Notes: generated from the letters alone by a model not told the origin. Shown: positions 15,820 to 25,328, counted from the first letter of the stretch. The stretch is DNA of 47,749 nucleotides from CAYTGR01 sp964437445 (GCA_964437445.1 CAYTGR010000039.1:1-47749), one strand, 5' to 3'. Made by a program: numbers and translations.

Positions 15820-17638
15820 TATCGGGCAGGTGAAGGAGGCGCTGGCGGTGCTGCGCAGCACCATCCGGCAACAGCGGGAGCTATTGATGGCGGGCAAGGT
15901 GCCGGACGATCTGGAAGCCCAGCTGGCTACCTGGGAGGAAATTGTGGACCGCCTCCACGAGGAGCTGCCGTTGGAAAAAAGCACGCGCCTCAGCTTGCTC
16001 TACGAGGTCAGCCAGGCTCTGAACGCCTCATTGGACTGGCAACATACCGTCCAGGCCGTCATGGATGCTGTCATTCAGCTGACCGGCGCTGAGCGTGGCA
16101 TGTTGCTGTTGTTGGAGGAGGGTGAATTTCGGGTCCGGCTGACCTGCAACGCGACCGGTGAGCCTTTCCAGGAGGACGATTTCAGGTTGAGTCGCAGCAT
16201 CATCCAACGGGCGATAGAGCGCGGTGCGCCCATCCTGACTACCAACGCGCAGATGGACCCGCGTTTCCAGAGCAGCGAGAGCATCATTGCTTACAAATTG
16301 CGCTCGGTGCTCTGCGCCCCCCTGTTGCTCAACACCGAACCGTTGGGGGTAGTCTATCTGGATAATCGGGCCCGTTCCGGCGTTTTTTCACCGGACGACG
16401 TGGCGATGCTCGCCGCCTTTGCCACCCAGGCGGCCGTGGCGCTTTCCAATGCCCGCCTCCACCATCGCACCGACCAGGCGCTGACCGATCGGGTGCGCGA
16501 ACTGACGATCTTGCAAGAGATGGCCCGCGACCTCAACGTCAGCCTGAATTTCCCGCGGGTGATGGAACGGACGGTGGCCTGGGCGATGACCGCTTCCGGC
16601 GCTGAGGCCGGCGCTTTGGGGTTGGTGGCCGAGGAAGGGCTGCGCTGGGTGGCCTCCATCGGTGAGGTGGAGCCCGATTCGGCAGTGGCGCACCAGTGTC
16701 TGCGGAAACGCACGGCCATCTTCCGACCGGATCGGTTTGTGCTCCCCCTGCTCCGCGAAAACCGGCCGATCGGTGTGCTCTACCTGGTGGTCTCAGAACG
16801 CGGTTTTGAGGATGACCGCATGGACTTCATGGCCCGGCTGGCCGACAACGCGGCCTTCGCGGTGGAAAATGCCCGCCTCTACGAAGCGTTGCGCCAGGCC
16901 AACCAGGCCAAATCGGAGTTTGTCTCGCTGGTCTCGCACGAGTTGCGCACCCCGATGACTTCCATCCGGGGGTATACGGATATGCTGCTGAAAGGGATGG
17001 TGGGAGAACTGCCGCCTCAGCAAAAAGACTTTGTGGAGGCGATTGCCCGGAACGTGGAACGGATGCGGATCCTGGTCAGTGACCTGCTGGATATCTCGCG
17101 CATTGAAAGCGGGCGGCTGACGCTATCGCCGCGCCCTACTACCCTCGCGGAATCGTTGCAAGAGGCCCTGGCTTCGGTACAACATCTTATAGAAGAAAGG
17201 GGCTTGACTTTTTTGGACCAGATCCAAGAGGCGTTGCCCCTCGTCCACGCTGACCCCAACCGTTTGACCCAAATCCTGATCAATTTGCTCAGCAATGCCG
17301 CCAAATACACGCCTCACGGCGGAACCGTGGCCGTGCGAGCCACGGTCAGCCTCAAAGAACCCGGTTTCATTGAGTGTGCCATCATTGATACCGGTGTGGG
17401 GATCTCTTTTGAGGACCAGCGGCGGCTCTTCACCAAGTTCTTCCGGGCCGAGGATCCGGCCGTGCGCGAGCAACCGGGAACGGGCCTGGGATTGACCATC
17501 ACCAAAAATCTGGTGGAGATGCAAGGGGGCAGTCTCTGGCTGGAAAGTGAAAAGGGCAAAGGGAGCACTTTCACGTTTACCCTGCCCATTGCCCTCCCGG
17601 ATCGCACCAGCTACACGCCCAGCGTGGCGGGAGCTTGA
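15797..17638 (+). CDS. GAF-GAF sensor histidine kinase
   Basis: 613 residues from ATG 15797 (AAGGAGAG upstream, inside the preceding gene). Residues about 1-60 are probably a coiled coil. Two GAF domains follow at about 65-215 and 235-375, the first with ERGMLLLLEEG and LCAPLL. The kinase core has H381 in the H-box SHELRTP, N-box LINLLSNAAKYTP, G1 DTGVGIS and G2 GTGLGLTI. There is no transmembrane segment, so it senses a cytoplasmic ligand or a partner protein. No response regulator is adjacent, which makes it an orphan kinase. Its coupling to the glycosylase-like gene suggests a stress role, but this is a guess. Confidence 0.93.
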   Translation: MERTLQINIGQVKEALAVLRSTIRQQRELLMAGKVPDDLEAQLATWEEIVDRLHEELPLEKSTRLSLLYEVSQALNASLDWQHTVQAVMDAVIQLTGAERGMLLLLEEGEFRVRLTCNATGEPFQEDDFRLSRSIIQRAIERGAPILTTNAQMDPRFQSSESIIAYKLRSVLCAPLLLNTEPLGVVYLDNRARSGVFSPDDVAMLAAFATQAAVALSNARLHHRTDQALTDRVRELTILQEMARDLNVSLNFPRVMERTVAWAMTASGAEAGALGLVAEEGLRWVASIGEVEPDSAVAHQCLRKRTAIFRPDRFVLPLLRENRPIGVLYLVVSERGFEDDRMDFMARLADNAAFAVENARLYEALRQANQAKSEFVSLVSHELRTPMTSIRGYTDMLLKGMVGELPPQQKDFVEAIARNVERMRILVSDLLDISRIESGRLTLSPRPTTLAESLQEALASVQHLIEERGLTFLDQIQEALPLVHADPNRLTQILINLLSNAAKYTPHGGTVAVRATVSLKEPGFIECAIIDTGVGISFEDQRRLFTKFFRAEDPAVREQPGTGLGLTITKNLVEMQGGSLWLESEKGKGSTFTFTLPIALPDRTSYTPSVAGA

Positions 17639-17672
17639 GCGCCGCCGGCTGCCTTCTGGCTGCCGACGGCGC
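17639..17672. terminator. Hairpin between convergent genes
   Basis: Imperfect 11-bp stem GCGCCGCCGGC / GCCGACGGCGC without a T-tract. It lies directly between the kinase stop and the ald stop. Confidence 0.35.
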
Positions 17673-17685
17673 ACCAGACTCGGCT

Positions 17686-18768
17686 TTACAGGATTTTGGC
17701 GAGCAGCTCGTCCCGCACTTGCCCGGCCTGCAACACGACGCCATTGCGCAAGTCGGCATGGCGCTCAAAGGCGGCCGCCGGGCCGAGTTGAGTCACTGCC
17801 TGGACATAGGGCAGGGTCGCGTTGGTGATGGAGAGCGTGGCAGTGCGCGGCACCGCGCCCGGCACGTTGGGCACGCAGTAATGGACGATATCTTCCTCAA
17901 TAAAAGTCGGATCTTGTAAAGTTGTGGGCCGGCTGGTTTGGGCACATCCCCCGTGATCAATGGAGAAATCAATGAAGACCGCGCCGACCCGCATGATATG
18001 GAGCATTTCGCGGGTGAGCAGGACCGGTGGCCGCTCACCGGGGACTCGCACAGCACCGACCACTACGTCGGCAAAGCGGACGGTGTTGGCGATGTTGTAA
18101 TCGTGGGAGAGCATCGTGGTGACCTGCCCGTGGAAGTAATCGTCAATGCAGCGCAGGCGTTCCAGGTTGCGGCTGAGGATAAAGACCTTGGCGCCCAGCC
18201 CGACGAAGCCGCGCGCGGCGTTCATCCCCACGACGCCACCCCCTAAAATGACCACCTCGCCGGCTGAGACGCCCGGCACACCGTTCAGCAGGACGCCGCG
18301 ACCGCCGTGATTGCTCATCAACAGCGTCCCGGCGATCATGGGCGCTAACCGGCCGGCGATCTCGCTGACCACGCGCAGCACCGGGAAATCCTCCCCGTCG
18401 GCGGTGATGGTTTCGTAGGCCACCGCTGTGATTTTGCGCCGCACCAGCTCCTGGAGGTCTTCCCGGGGGGCGGCCACTAACCCCAACAACCCCATCAGGG
18501 TCTGGCCTTCCGGCATCCAGCGGATTTCTTCTGAGGTAGGGCATAGTACTTTGAGGATGAGGTCGGCGCGGCTGTAGACCTCAGCGCCATCAAGGATGAT
18601 CTTGGCTCCTTGCCGCTCGTAATCATAATCGGTGAAGCCTGAGCCTTCGCCAGCCTCATTCTCCACGTAGCAAGTGTGCCCGCTTTTGACCAGCAGGCCG
18701 ACGACGGCGGGCGTTAACCCGACCCGCTGTTCACCGGGCTGTCGTTCTTTGGGAATGCCAATGTTCAT
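17686..18768 (-). CDS. ald: Alanine dehydrogenase
   Basis: 360 residues. N-terminal GIPKERQPGEQRVGLTP is the AlaDH/PNT signature; R15 and the K/H residues further on line the pyruvate site. A Rossmann domain starts at VVILGGGVVGMNAARG, with SRNLERL after it. FIDFSIDHGGC and NVPGAVPRTAT are the second signature. It catalyses reversible oxidative deamination of L-alanine to pyruvate and ammonia with NAD. ATG 18768 is preferred over a TTG one codon earlier, with AAAGGGGG upstream. A hairpin separates it from the galK-side genes upstream. Confidence 0.95.
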   Translation of the reverse strand: MNIGIPKERQPGEQRVGLTPAVVGLLVKSGHTCYVENEAGEGSGFTDYDYERQGAKIILDGAEVYSRADLILKVLCPTSEEIRWMPEGQTLMGLLGLVAAPREDLQELVRRKITAVAYETITADGEDFPVLRVVSEIAGRLAPMIAGTLLMSNHGGRGVLLNGVPGVSAGEVVILGGGVVGMNAARGFVGLGAKVFILSRNLERLRCIDDYFHGQVTTMLSHDYNIANTVRFADVVVGAVRVPGERPPVLLTREMLHIMRVGAVFIDFSIDHGGCAQTSRPTTLQDPTFIEEDIVHYCVPNVPGAVPRTATLSITNATLPYVQAVTQLGPAAAFERHADLRNGVVLQAGQVRDELLAKIL

Positions 18769-18797
18769 CAAAATACCCCCTTTCGGTTTGGGATTTA

Positions 18798-18837
18798 AAC
18801 GTCCCGGTGCGGGATACTTTTTATGCGCCGGGACGTT
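18798..18837 (-). terminator. Hairpin upstream of ald
   Basis: 10-bp inverted repeat AACGTCCCGG / CCGGGACGTT with a 20-nt loop, followed on the minus strand by TTTAAAT. It may end the galK operon transcript or act as a leader structure of ald. Confidence 0.5.
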
Positions 18838-18850
18838 GTGGTCATGGTTG

Positions 18851-19192
18851 TCAATGGAGCGTGGTCAGCATGATAAAAAATAGCAGAAGCGTTCCCAGCA
18901 TCAGTAAGCCTATGAGCAACAGTATCAAGGGCCTGGCCGAGGGCGTGCCGGCCGGGTACGGGCGATGATCCGGCTGTTCTGAAGAGATCTGGTCCAGCAG
19001 CCGGCCGGTGACCGAGCGCGGCGTGACGGCCTGTTCCTTTTCCCAGCAGACATCACAGACCAATCGCCCATCAGGTCGGGCCTGGGCATGTTCGGTGCAA
19101 ACGAAGCGACCGCACCGGTTGGTGCAGGCAATGCTCGCCGGCCGCGGCTCCGCCGGGTCACACAGCGCACAGGCTAAGAATGGGCCGCTCAT
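18851..19192 (-). CDS. Small Cys-rich protein with C-terminal membrane helix
   Basis: 113 residues, function unknown. Residues 8-51 contain paired cysteines spaced like a B-box or double zinc finger (CALC, C-x3-C, CTEHA, CDVC with His). Residues about 88-111 form one hydrophobic helix (LILLLIGLLMLGTLLLFF). A cytoplasmic zinc-binding head tethered to the membrane is inferred. The start codon overlaps the galK stop as ATGA, so the two are translationally coupled. Confidence 0.75.
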   Translation of the reverse strand: MSGPFLACALCDPAEPRPASIACTNRCGRFVCTEHAQARPDGRLVCDVCWEKEQAVTPRSVTGRLLDQISSEQPDHRPYPAGTPSARPLILLLIGLLMLGTLLLFFIMLTTLH

Positions 19193-20364
19193 GGCCGGAC
19201 TTTCACTTCGCCGACGCCGTCGGCAGCGTGGACAACGTAAACGGTCGGGGTTTGGCCGAACCGCGCCTCGTAAGTCTCAGTGAGGTGCGCCGTCAGGGCG
19301 GTGACCGCCGGTTCGGCGACCAGGGCCACGGTGCAGCCGCCAAAGCCGGCCCCGGTCAGCCGGGCCCCGTAGCAGCCAGGGACCTCCCAGGCCGCCTCTA
19401 CCAGCGCATCCAGCTCGGGGGCGCTCACCTCGTAATCATCGCGCAGGCTCACATGCCCTTCGCGCATCAGCTTGCCGGCAGTGACCAGGTCACCCTGATG
19501 TAGTGCCTGGGCCATGGCCGCGACGCGGGCATTTTCATAGACGACATGGCGGGCGCGCCGTAAGATGGTCTCCGGCAGCTGGTGGCCCCACTGTGCCAGC
19601 TCCGGCGGAGTGATGTCGCGCAACGCTTTGATCTCAGGTTTGACCGTGCGCAGGCGGGCGACGGCCTCCTCGCATTGGGCGCGACGGACGTTGTATTCCG
19701 ACGAAGCCAGGCTGCGACGGACCAGGCTATCGGCGACGACGACGGCGGTGCCGGCCGGCAGGGGAAAATAGGCCCGTTTGAGCGTGCGCGTATCCAGCAC
19801 CATCGCGTGGCCGGCTTTACCGCAGGCGCTGATCATCTGATCCATGATCCCGCAATTGACGCCGACATACTGGTTCTCGGCCCGTTGGCAGAGGAGGGCC
19901 AGCTGTTCCAGGGGATCGGTGAAGCCGCTGAGCCGGGCCCAGGTGTAGGCAAAAGCCAGCTCTACCGCCGCCGAGGAGGACATTCCCGCGCCGACCGGCA
20001 CATCCGAGGCAAAGACCGCCTCTAAGCCGACCGGCTGGCGGTTATCCTCCAAAAAGGCCCAGACGATGCCGCGCGGGTAGTCGGCCCAGCCACCATCGGA
20101 AGGGGCTACCTGGTCCACCGGAAAAATGGCCTCGTCGTTGCGCATATCCAGGGCGCGGAGGGTGGCTGTGGGTTCCTGGCTGGTCGCCGCGGCAATCCAG
20201 GCCGCGCGGTCTACCGCCAGCGGCATGACAAAACCGTCGTTGTAATCGGTATGTTCTCCAATGAGGTTAACCCGCCCAGGCGCGCGCACGACGAGCTCCG
20301 GCTCGCGCAGAAACCGCGCGCGGAAGGCTTGAACGACTTTATCATACAAGGGGTTGACGGGCAT
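19189..20364 (-). CDS. galK: Galactokinase
   Basis: 391 residues, GHMP kinase. Motif 1 RAPGRVNLIGEHTDYNDG binds galactose, motif 2 VGAGMSSSAA is the ATP P-loop, and motif 3 GARLTGAGFGGC is C-terminal. The conserved Asp of CGIMDQ is the likely base. It phosphorylates alpha-D-galactose at O1 in the Leloir pathway. No galT or galE adjoins it. ATG has AGGAGGATGA upstream and follows the helicase-associated-domain gene by 18 bp, overlapping the small zinc-finger gene downstream. Confidence 0.95.
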   Translation of the reverse strand: MPVNPLYDKVVQAFRARFLREPELVVRAPGRVNLIGEHTDYNDGFVMPLAVDRAAWIAAATSQEPTATLRALDMRNDEAIFPVDQVAPSDGGWADYPRGIVWAFLEDNRQPVGLEAVFASDVPVGAGMSSSAAVELAFAYTWARLSGFTDPLEQLALLCQRAENQYVGVNCGIMDQMISACGKAGHAMVLDTRTLKRAYFPLPAGTAVVVADSLVRRSLASSEYNVRRAQCEEAVARLRTVKPEIKALRDITPPELAQWGHQLPETILRRARHVVYENARVAAMAQALHQGDLVTAGKLMREGHVSLRDDYEVSAPELDALVEAAWEVPGCYGARLTGAGFGGCTVALVAEPAVTALTAHLTETYEARFGQTPTVYVVHAADGVGEVKVRP

Positions 20365-20382
20365 TCATCCTCCTAAAAAATT

Positions 20383-22068
20383 TTACTGTTCACTGCTGAC
20401 TTCTACCAACACACCTTCTTGGGCCAGGAAAGTCAGGGCGCGCGCGCGATCGGCCTCACGGATCAGGGCTGCGTGAGTCCCCAACCGTTCCTGCGTCAGG
20501 GCGCGGAGGGTCGGGCGTTCCAGCACGGCCGGGTCGCGCACGCGCAGTACCCAAACCTGATCCAGCCGAACCTCATCGCCACTCTGATAGGCCCGCTCTA
20601 AGGCCCGGAGTACGCCGGGGGGCAGCGGCTGGGCGGTGGCTTCGGTCAGGAACGCGGTGATCCGCTCCAGAGGGATGGCACGCCGCCGCGCCTGGAGCAG
20701 CAGTCGGGGCGAAAGCCGGTAGCGGCCCGGCACGCTCTGGTCGACCGGTTGGGCGATCCGGCTGAGTTGGAAACGTTCATAGCGCCGGGCGGTGGGGACG
20801 CGCACGGTGCCATCCGGCTGGAATTGGAGTGGTAGCGGGGCGGGCAATGCCGGGGGGGCGTCCAGGCCCAGCAGGGCCGCGCCGGCCGCCGTCAGCCGGA
20901 AGGCGGTGATGCCGGTGGTAGGGGCCACACTCCCCACATCCACCAGTCCCAACCAGGCCAGCGGGCCGGTGAGCAGGAAGGCGATCAGCGCCCCTTCTAC
21001 CGCGTCCCAGGCGGCAAAGCCGCGCAACGGGGCTTCGGTCTGGGCATCTCGTAGCGACCAGCTCTCGTAGTTGCCATCTGGCCGCAGAAAATCAGGGCTG
21101 GTGGCGCGCACCAGCTCCATAAAGCCGGTTAGCGAATACCAGACGCCGGAGGGCAGCGTTTTGAGCAGCGCCAGCAGGGCCCGGCGGGCCGTCAGCGGAT
21201 CGTCGGGCCAGCCGAGCGCCGGGTCGGCGCGCAACGTGGGGACGGCAGCCAGGTCGTGCCAGCGGGTGCTTTCCAGCCAGGCCCGGGCCAGGGATTCCCA
21301 CTGCGCCCAGCGGTCGGCTTTGAGCCAGGCCAGCAGCGGTTCGGCGACGGGGCGCAAAGTCCCCTCCTCATCTTGCCGGAGCCAGCCCTGCTCGCGGGCC
21401 AGGGCTTCCAGCAAATCCAGCCGGGTCTCGTGGGGTTCGGAGAAGCGGCGGAGCAGGATTTCCCGGTGGCGGGGCGGCCAGGTCTGGTGTTCGTCCAGGG
21501 GGGCCAGTCGCACCGGCTCGTTTTGCAGATAAGCCCATAGTGTGACCAGGTCATCGGCCAGGCTGTCGTCGCCTGGGATGATATGGGCCGGCGGCGCGAC
21601 CGGTTCCGGCGGTGTGACCTGGAGCGGGGGCGGCGCCGGCAGATAGAGCCGTAGTTCCTCAGGCACGAAGGCCACTTCTACCGGACCGGTGGAAGTTTCC
21701 TGGAAAGCGCGCTGGAGGAAACCGCGATACCAGAGGCCCTCAGCAGGGGAGATGGGCGTGCGCCAGAGCTCCTCGCGCTCCAGCCGGCCCGGCCCAACGG
21801 CTCGGATCAGGCCCCACCGCCGGCTGAAGGTGGCCCAGGGCAGCTGACCGCCCTGTTGGAGCAGGTCATCTAAGGCGGCGCGCTCGTCGGGAGGAAGCGC
21901 CGCCAGCGCGCGCTCCACGGCCGGGGCGCGGGCCATCCCATCGGCCAGCTCGGCGGCGAGGTCGGGGCGCCGTTCGGCGGTGAGGGGAATCTCCCACTGC
22001 CGGGCGATCACCCGCACACGGGCCAGGTCGCTATCCAGCAAAGTCTGGTACAGGGTGCGCAGGGCCAT
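20383..22068 (-). CDS. Helicase XPB/Ssl2-associated-domain-like protein without a helicase core
   Basis: 561 residues from ATG 22068. It is rich in winged-helix-like stretches and lacks Walker A or DEAD motifs. The C-terminal part (LQFQPDGTVRVPTARRYERFQLSRIAQPV... then YRLSPRLLLQARRRAIPLERITAFL) resembles the domain that accompanies XPB/Ssl2-type helicases. Function is unknown; DNA binding or a helicase partner role is inferred. The longer frame to 22266 is rejected because it runs past the promoter. TTGCAC-16-TATAAT ends 7 nt before ATG 22068, giving a leaderless start. ATG 22077 overlaps the -10 and is unlikely. It heads the galK operon. Confidence 0.7.
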   Translation of the reverse strand: MALRTLYQTLLDSDLARVRVIARQWEIPLTAERRPDLAAELADGMARAPAVERALAALPPDERAALDDLLQQGGQLPWATFSRRWGLIRAVGPGRLEREELWRTPISPAEGLWYRGFLQRAFQETSTGPVEVAFVPEELRLYLPAPPPLQVTPPEPVAPPAHIIPGDDSLADDLVTLWAYLQNEPVRLAPLDEHQTWPPRHREILLRRFSEPHETRLDLLEALAREQGWLRQDEEGTLRPVAEPLLAWLKADRWAQWESLARAWLESTRWHDLAAVPTLRADPALGWPDDPLTARRALLALLKTLPSGVWYSLTGFMELVRATSPDFLRPDGNYESWSLRDAQTEAPLRGFAAWDAVEGALIAFLLTGPLAWLGLVDVGSVAPTTGITAFRLTAAGAALLGLDAPPALPAPLPLQFQPDGTVRVPTARRYERFQLSRIAQPVDQSVPGRYRLSPRLLLQARRRAIPLERITAFLTEATAQPLPPGVLRALERAYQSGDEVRLDQVWVLRVRDPAVLERPTLRALTQERLGTHAALIREADRARALTFLAQEGVLVEVSSEQ

Positions 22069-22075
22069 CGCTTGC

Positions 22076-22103
22076 ATTATATCCCGGCCCCTGGAATGTG
22101 CAA
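22076..22103 (-). promoter_or_regulatory. Promoter of the galK-operon head gene, leaderless
   Basis: TTGCAC (22103-22098), 16-bp spacer, TATAAT (22081-22076). The ATG at 22068 begins 8 positions after the -10. Confidence 0.7.
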
Positions 22104-22111
22104 CGGGTGGC

Positions 22112-22139
22112 TTGCTTTTACTCCGCCCTGGGTTATGAT
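22112..22139 (+). promoter_or_regulatory. Promoter of the membrane-protein gene, leaderless
   Basis: TTGCTT (22112-22117), 16-bp spacer, TATGAT (22134-22139). The ATG at 22148 lies 9 positions after the -10 end. It is back-to-back with the opposite promoter, with -35 boxes 8 bp apart. Confidence 0.65.
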
Positions 22140-22147
22140 GGTGGCCT

Positions 22148-25100
22148 ATGAAAAGGCATTTAGCGCTCTCCCGGCTGCTACGGCTGGACTGCTGGAAATG
22201 GTTACCGGGTTTGCCGATCGCCTGGCAACCGTTGCTCTGGGGCCGGCTGCCGCAGGCGGATGCCATCTTTCACCTCTACTGGCTGGCGCAACTGGAACGC
22301 GCGGTGCAACATGGCGCTCTCTTTCCCCGCTGGCTGACCGATTTGGGCCTGGGGTATGGGTATCCGCTGTTCAACTACTACGCGCCGCTGGGCGACCTGG
22401 TGGTCTTCCCGCTGGTCTATCTGGGCCTCAGCCCGCAGACGGCGCTCCTGATCAGCTTTGGGCTGGCGCTGGGCGGGGTTGTGCTCGGTGTTTATGGCTG
22501 GGCGCGGGAGCTCTTTGGGACCGAGGCGGGGCGGCTGGCGGCGCTGGTGGCCGGCTATGTGCCCTATCTGCTGGTGAATATCCATCACCGGGGGGCGCTG
22601 GCGGAGTCGTGGGGGCTGGCCTGCCTGAGCCTGACGGCCTGGGGGCTGCTGTGGCTCTGGCGGGAGGGGGCGCGCCGCGCCTGGCTGTTGGCGGTGGTGA
22701 GCTATGCCGGGCTGTTGTTGAGCCACAATCTGACGGCCTTGATCGGCACCGGCCTGTTGGGGGGCTATTTGCTGCTCACCGCCTGGGGGCAACGGCAGTG
22801 GGGCGGGCTGCTGCGCGTGGGCCTGGCGCTGGCGCTGGGGCTGGGCCTGGCTGCCTTTTTCTGGTTGCCGGCGGTGCTGGAACGGGAGCTGGTCCAATAT
22901 CAGATTTACACCCAGGCGCGGTTTGATTACCGCAACTTTTTCCTCACCTTCCGCGACCTGCTGGCCGGGCCGCAGCCGGTGGATACGACGCAGGCCAACA
23001 CGCCCGTTTCCATCGGCCTGGGCTGGCTGTTGCCCCTGTTGGCGTTGACCGGCTGGCTGCCGACCGTCCGGCTGACCACACGCGGCGAACGTCTCCAGCG
23101 AGCGGCGTTAACCGGGGCGGCGGTGCTGCTGGCAGGGATGACCTTACGCGGAAGTCTGCCGCTCTGGGAGCAGCTGCCCGTGCTCCGGCTGCTGCAATAC
23201 CCGTGGCGCCTGTTGGGGCCGGCCAGTCTGGCGCTGGCTATCGTGGCCGGGCTGGGCCTGAGCCGGCTGCCCGGCCCGGCCTGGGGACGGCTGCTGCTGA
23301 CGCTGGCGGTGGTCAGTGGCTTTGCCGTCGCCTGGCTGCTGGTGCCGCCGCCGACGCCGGAACCGTCGCTGACGCCGCCGGATACGATCCGCTTTGAGGC
23401 GCGGACCGGCGGCATTGGGGCGACAGCGGGCGGCGAGTTCCTGCCGCGCTGGGTGGAGCAGTTGCCACCGGCAGAGAGTCTGCTGGCGGAGTATGAAGCG
23501 GCCGCGCCGGAATACCTGATCGCGCGCCTGGATCCGGCCAGTTTGCCGGCCGGGGCTACGGTCACGGCGGCCCACTACGGTTATACCACTGCCGAGGTGA
23601 CGGTGGAGAGCGGGCAAGCGTTCACGGCGCGCTTCCGGTGGTATTACTTCCCCGGCTGGCAGGCCTGGGTGGATGGCCGGCCACAGCCGACCGCGCCGGA
23701 TGGACCGTACGGGCTGCTCAGTGTGGCGGTGCCGGCGGGCCGCCATCAGCTCCGCGTGGCGTTTGGCGATACGCCGCTCCGCCAGTGGGCGAACCGGCTC
23801 TCGCTGCTCAGTCTGGCGGTCGGCGTGGCGCTGCTGGTCTGGCGGCGGCCGGCGTCTGCTGCCGGCAGCGCCCGGCCGGCGGCCCCGCTCCCGGCCTGGG
23901 CGTGGGGAGCATATCTCGGCTTGAGTCTCCTCCTGCTGGGGCTGAAGACGGGCGTGCTGGACCGGTACCCCTCCTGGCTGAACCCCCTCCGCTTTGACGG
24001 CCGGCAGGTGCGCGGCGTGAGTTTTCCCTTGCAGATTCGCTTTGGCACCGAGTTGGAGTTGCTGGGCTACGACCTGCCTACTACCACCTTTCGCGCCGAT
24101 GAGCCGGTGCCGCTGGCGCTCTACTGGCGCGCCTTAGGGCCGGTCAGCGCCGATTACAGCGTGGCGGTCCATCTGGTGGCCGCCGATGGCCAGCTCTATG
24201 GTCAGCATGACGCCCAGAACCCGGACGGCTACCCGACCCGTTTTTTGCGCCTGGACCAATACTTGCGCGATGTGCATTCCCTGCGGCCCTGGGCCGGGAC
24301 ACCGCCGGGGCGCTATACGGTGTTGGTCAGTCTCTATCAGGGCGCTACCGGGCAAAACCTGGAGGTTTGGGATGCCGAAGGGCGGTGGCTGGGCGTGAGC
24401 TTCCCGATGGCCGAGCTCCAGCTGACGCCGCCGGCGACTTTGCCGGACCCGGCGACGCTGCCGCTGGAGCGGACGTTGAACGTTGACCTGGGGGCTGGGC
24501 TACGGTTGGTGGGGACCGGTTCGCTGCCGGAGCGGGTGACGGTGGGCGAGGCGCTGCCGCTGGCGCTCTACTGGCAGGCGTTGCAGGCGCCGGCCGGTAC
24601 CTATCAGACCCGCTTGCGCCTGTTGGCGGCGACCGGCGAGGTGGCGGCGGAGGCTGTGGTCCCGCCGGGGGGCGCGGCGTATCCTACGTCAGCGTGGCGG
24701 GCGGGCGAAGTGGTGCGCCAGCAGTATGATTTCCGCATACCGGCGGCCCGGTTGGACCAACCGACGCTGCCCCTCCTCAGCGGGAGCTACACCGTGGAGG
24801 TGGCGCTGGTGGATGGCACGGCCCGGTCTTTGGCGGCGCCGGTGGCGCTGGGAGAAGTGACGGTGGCGGCCCCGCCGCACGAGTTCCAGGTACCTCCCCT
24901 GGCGCATCCGCTGGCCTACCGTTTCGGCGAGCTGGCCACGCTGCTGGGCTACACGTTGGAGCCGGCAACGCTCCAGGCCAGCCAACCTTGCACCCTCACG
25001 CTGGTCTGGCGGGCCGAGGCGCTCACCACGACAGCGTACTCAGTTTTCGTGCACCTGATAGATGAAACCGGCACCATTTTGGCCCAGCAGGATAGTTCGC

Positions 25101-25315
25101 CGGTGCACGGAGGGCGACCCACCACCGGTTGGGTGCCGGGCGAGGTGCTGCGCGACGAGTATGGCTTCACCCTGCCGGCGACGGCGGGAGCGTATCGCTT
25201 ATGCGTTGGGCTTTACAACCCGCGTGACCTGCAGCGGCTGATCAGCTACGCGCCTGATGGCGTGCCCGCCGGGGATTATCTTTGCCTGCCGGACGGTCGC
25301 CCGGTGAATCCTTAA
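22148..25315 (+). CDS. Large YfhO/GT-C-like membrane protein with three C-terminal beta-sandwich repeats
   Basis: 1055 residues. Residues about 60-415 contain around ten hydrophobic helices with an early acidic/His loop (DAIFHLYWLAQLE), as in GT-C glycosyltransferase-like proteins. Residues about 495-550 carry YYFPGWQAWVDGRP...VPAGRHQLRVAF, the soluble signature of YfhO-type proteins, flanked by more helices. The tail has three homologous modules at about 635-755, 785-895 and 930-1035, each with L-x-L-x-W/Y-R/Q-A and a G-x-Y-x-x-x-V/C-x-L-Y close. A role in transferring lipid-linked sugars to cell-wall glycans is inferred; catalytic residues cannot be assigned. The start is fixed by the leaderless promoter. 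Confidence 0.75.
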   Translation: MKRHLALSRLLRLDCWKWLPGLPIAWQPLLWGRLPQADAIFHLYWLAQLERAVQHGALFPRWLTDLGLGYGYPLFNYYAPLGDLVVFPLVYLGLSPQTALLISFGLALGGVVLGVYGWARELFGTEAGRLAALVAGYVPYLLVNIHHRGALAESWGLACLSLTAWGLLWLWREGARRAWLLAVVSYAGLLLSHNLTALIGTGLLGGYLLLTAWGQRQWGGLLRVGLALALGLGLAAFFWLPAVLERELVQYQIYTQARFDYRNFFLTFRDLLAGPQPVDTTQANTPVSIGLGWLLPLLALTGWLPTVRLTTRGERLQRAALTGAAVLLAGMTLRGSLPLWEQLPVLRLLQYPWRLLGPASLALAIVAGLGLSRLPGPAWGRLLLTLAVVSGFAVAWLLVPPPTPEPSLTPPDTIRFEARTGGIGATAGGEFLPRWVEQLPPAESLLAEYEAAAPEYLIARLDPASLPAGATVTAAHYGYTTAEVTVESGQAFTARFRWYYFPGWQAWVDGRPQPTAPDGPYGLLSVAVPAGRHQLRVAFGDTPLRQWANRLSLLSLAVGVALLVWRRPASAAGSARPAAPLPAWAWGAYLGLSLLLLGLKTGVLDRYPSWLNPLRFDGRQVRGVSFPLQIRFGTELELLGYDLPTTTFRADEPVPLALYWRALGPVSADYSVAVHLVAADGQLYGQHDAQNPDGYPTRFLRLDQYLRDVHSLRPWAGTPPGRYTVLVSLYQGATGQNLEVWDAEGRWLGVSFPMAELQLTPPATLPDPATLPLERTLNVDLGAGLRLVGTGSLPERVTVGEALPLALYWQALQAPAGTYQTRLRLLAATGEVAAEAVVPPGGAAYPTSAWRAGEVVRQQYDFRIPAARLDQPTLPLLSGSYTVEVALVDGTARSLAAPVALGEVTVAAPPHEFQVPPLAHPLAYRFGELATLLGYTLEPATLQASQPCTLTLVWRAEALTTTAYSVFVHLIDETGTILAQQDSSPVHGGRPTTGWVPGEVLRDEYGFTLPATAGAYRLCVGLYNPRDLQRLISYAPDGVPAGDYLCLPDGRPVNP

Positions 25316-25328
25316 AAGCTGGCGATAT

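Noticed and set aside
18832..18854. ald promoter using TTGACA at 18854-18849 (-)
   Set aside because: The expected -10 position reads CCCGGC.
22069..22266. N-terminal extension of the helicase-associated-domain gene
   Set aside because: It would start upstream of the promoter and inside the opposite gene; the leaderless ATG at 22068 fits better.
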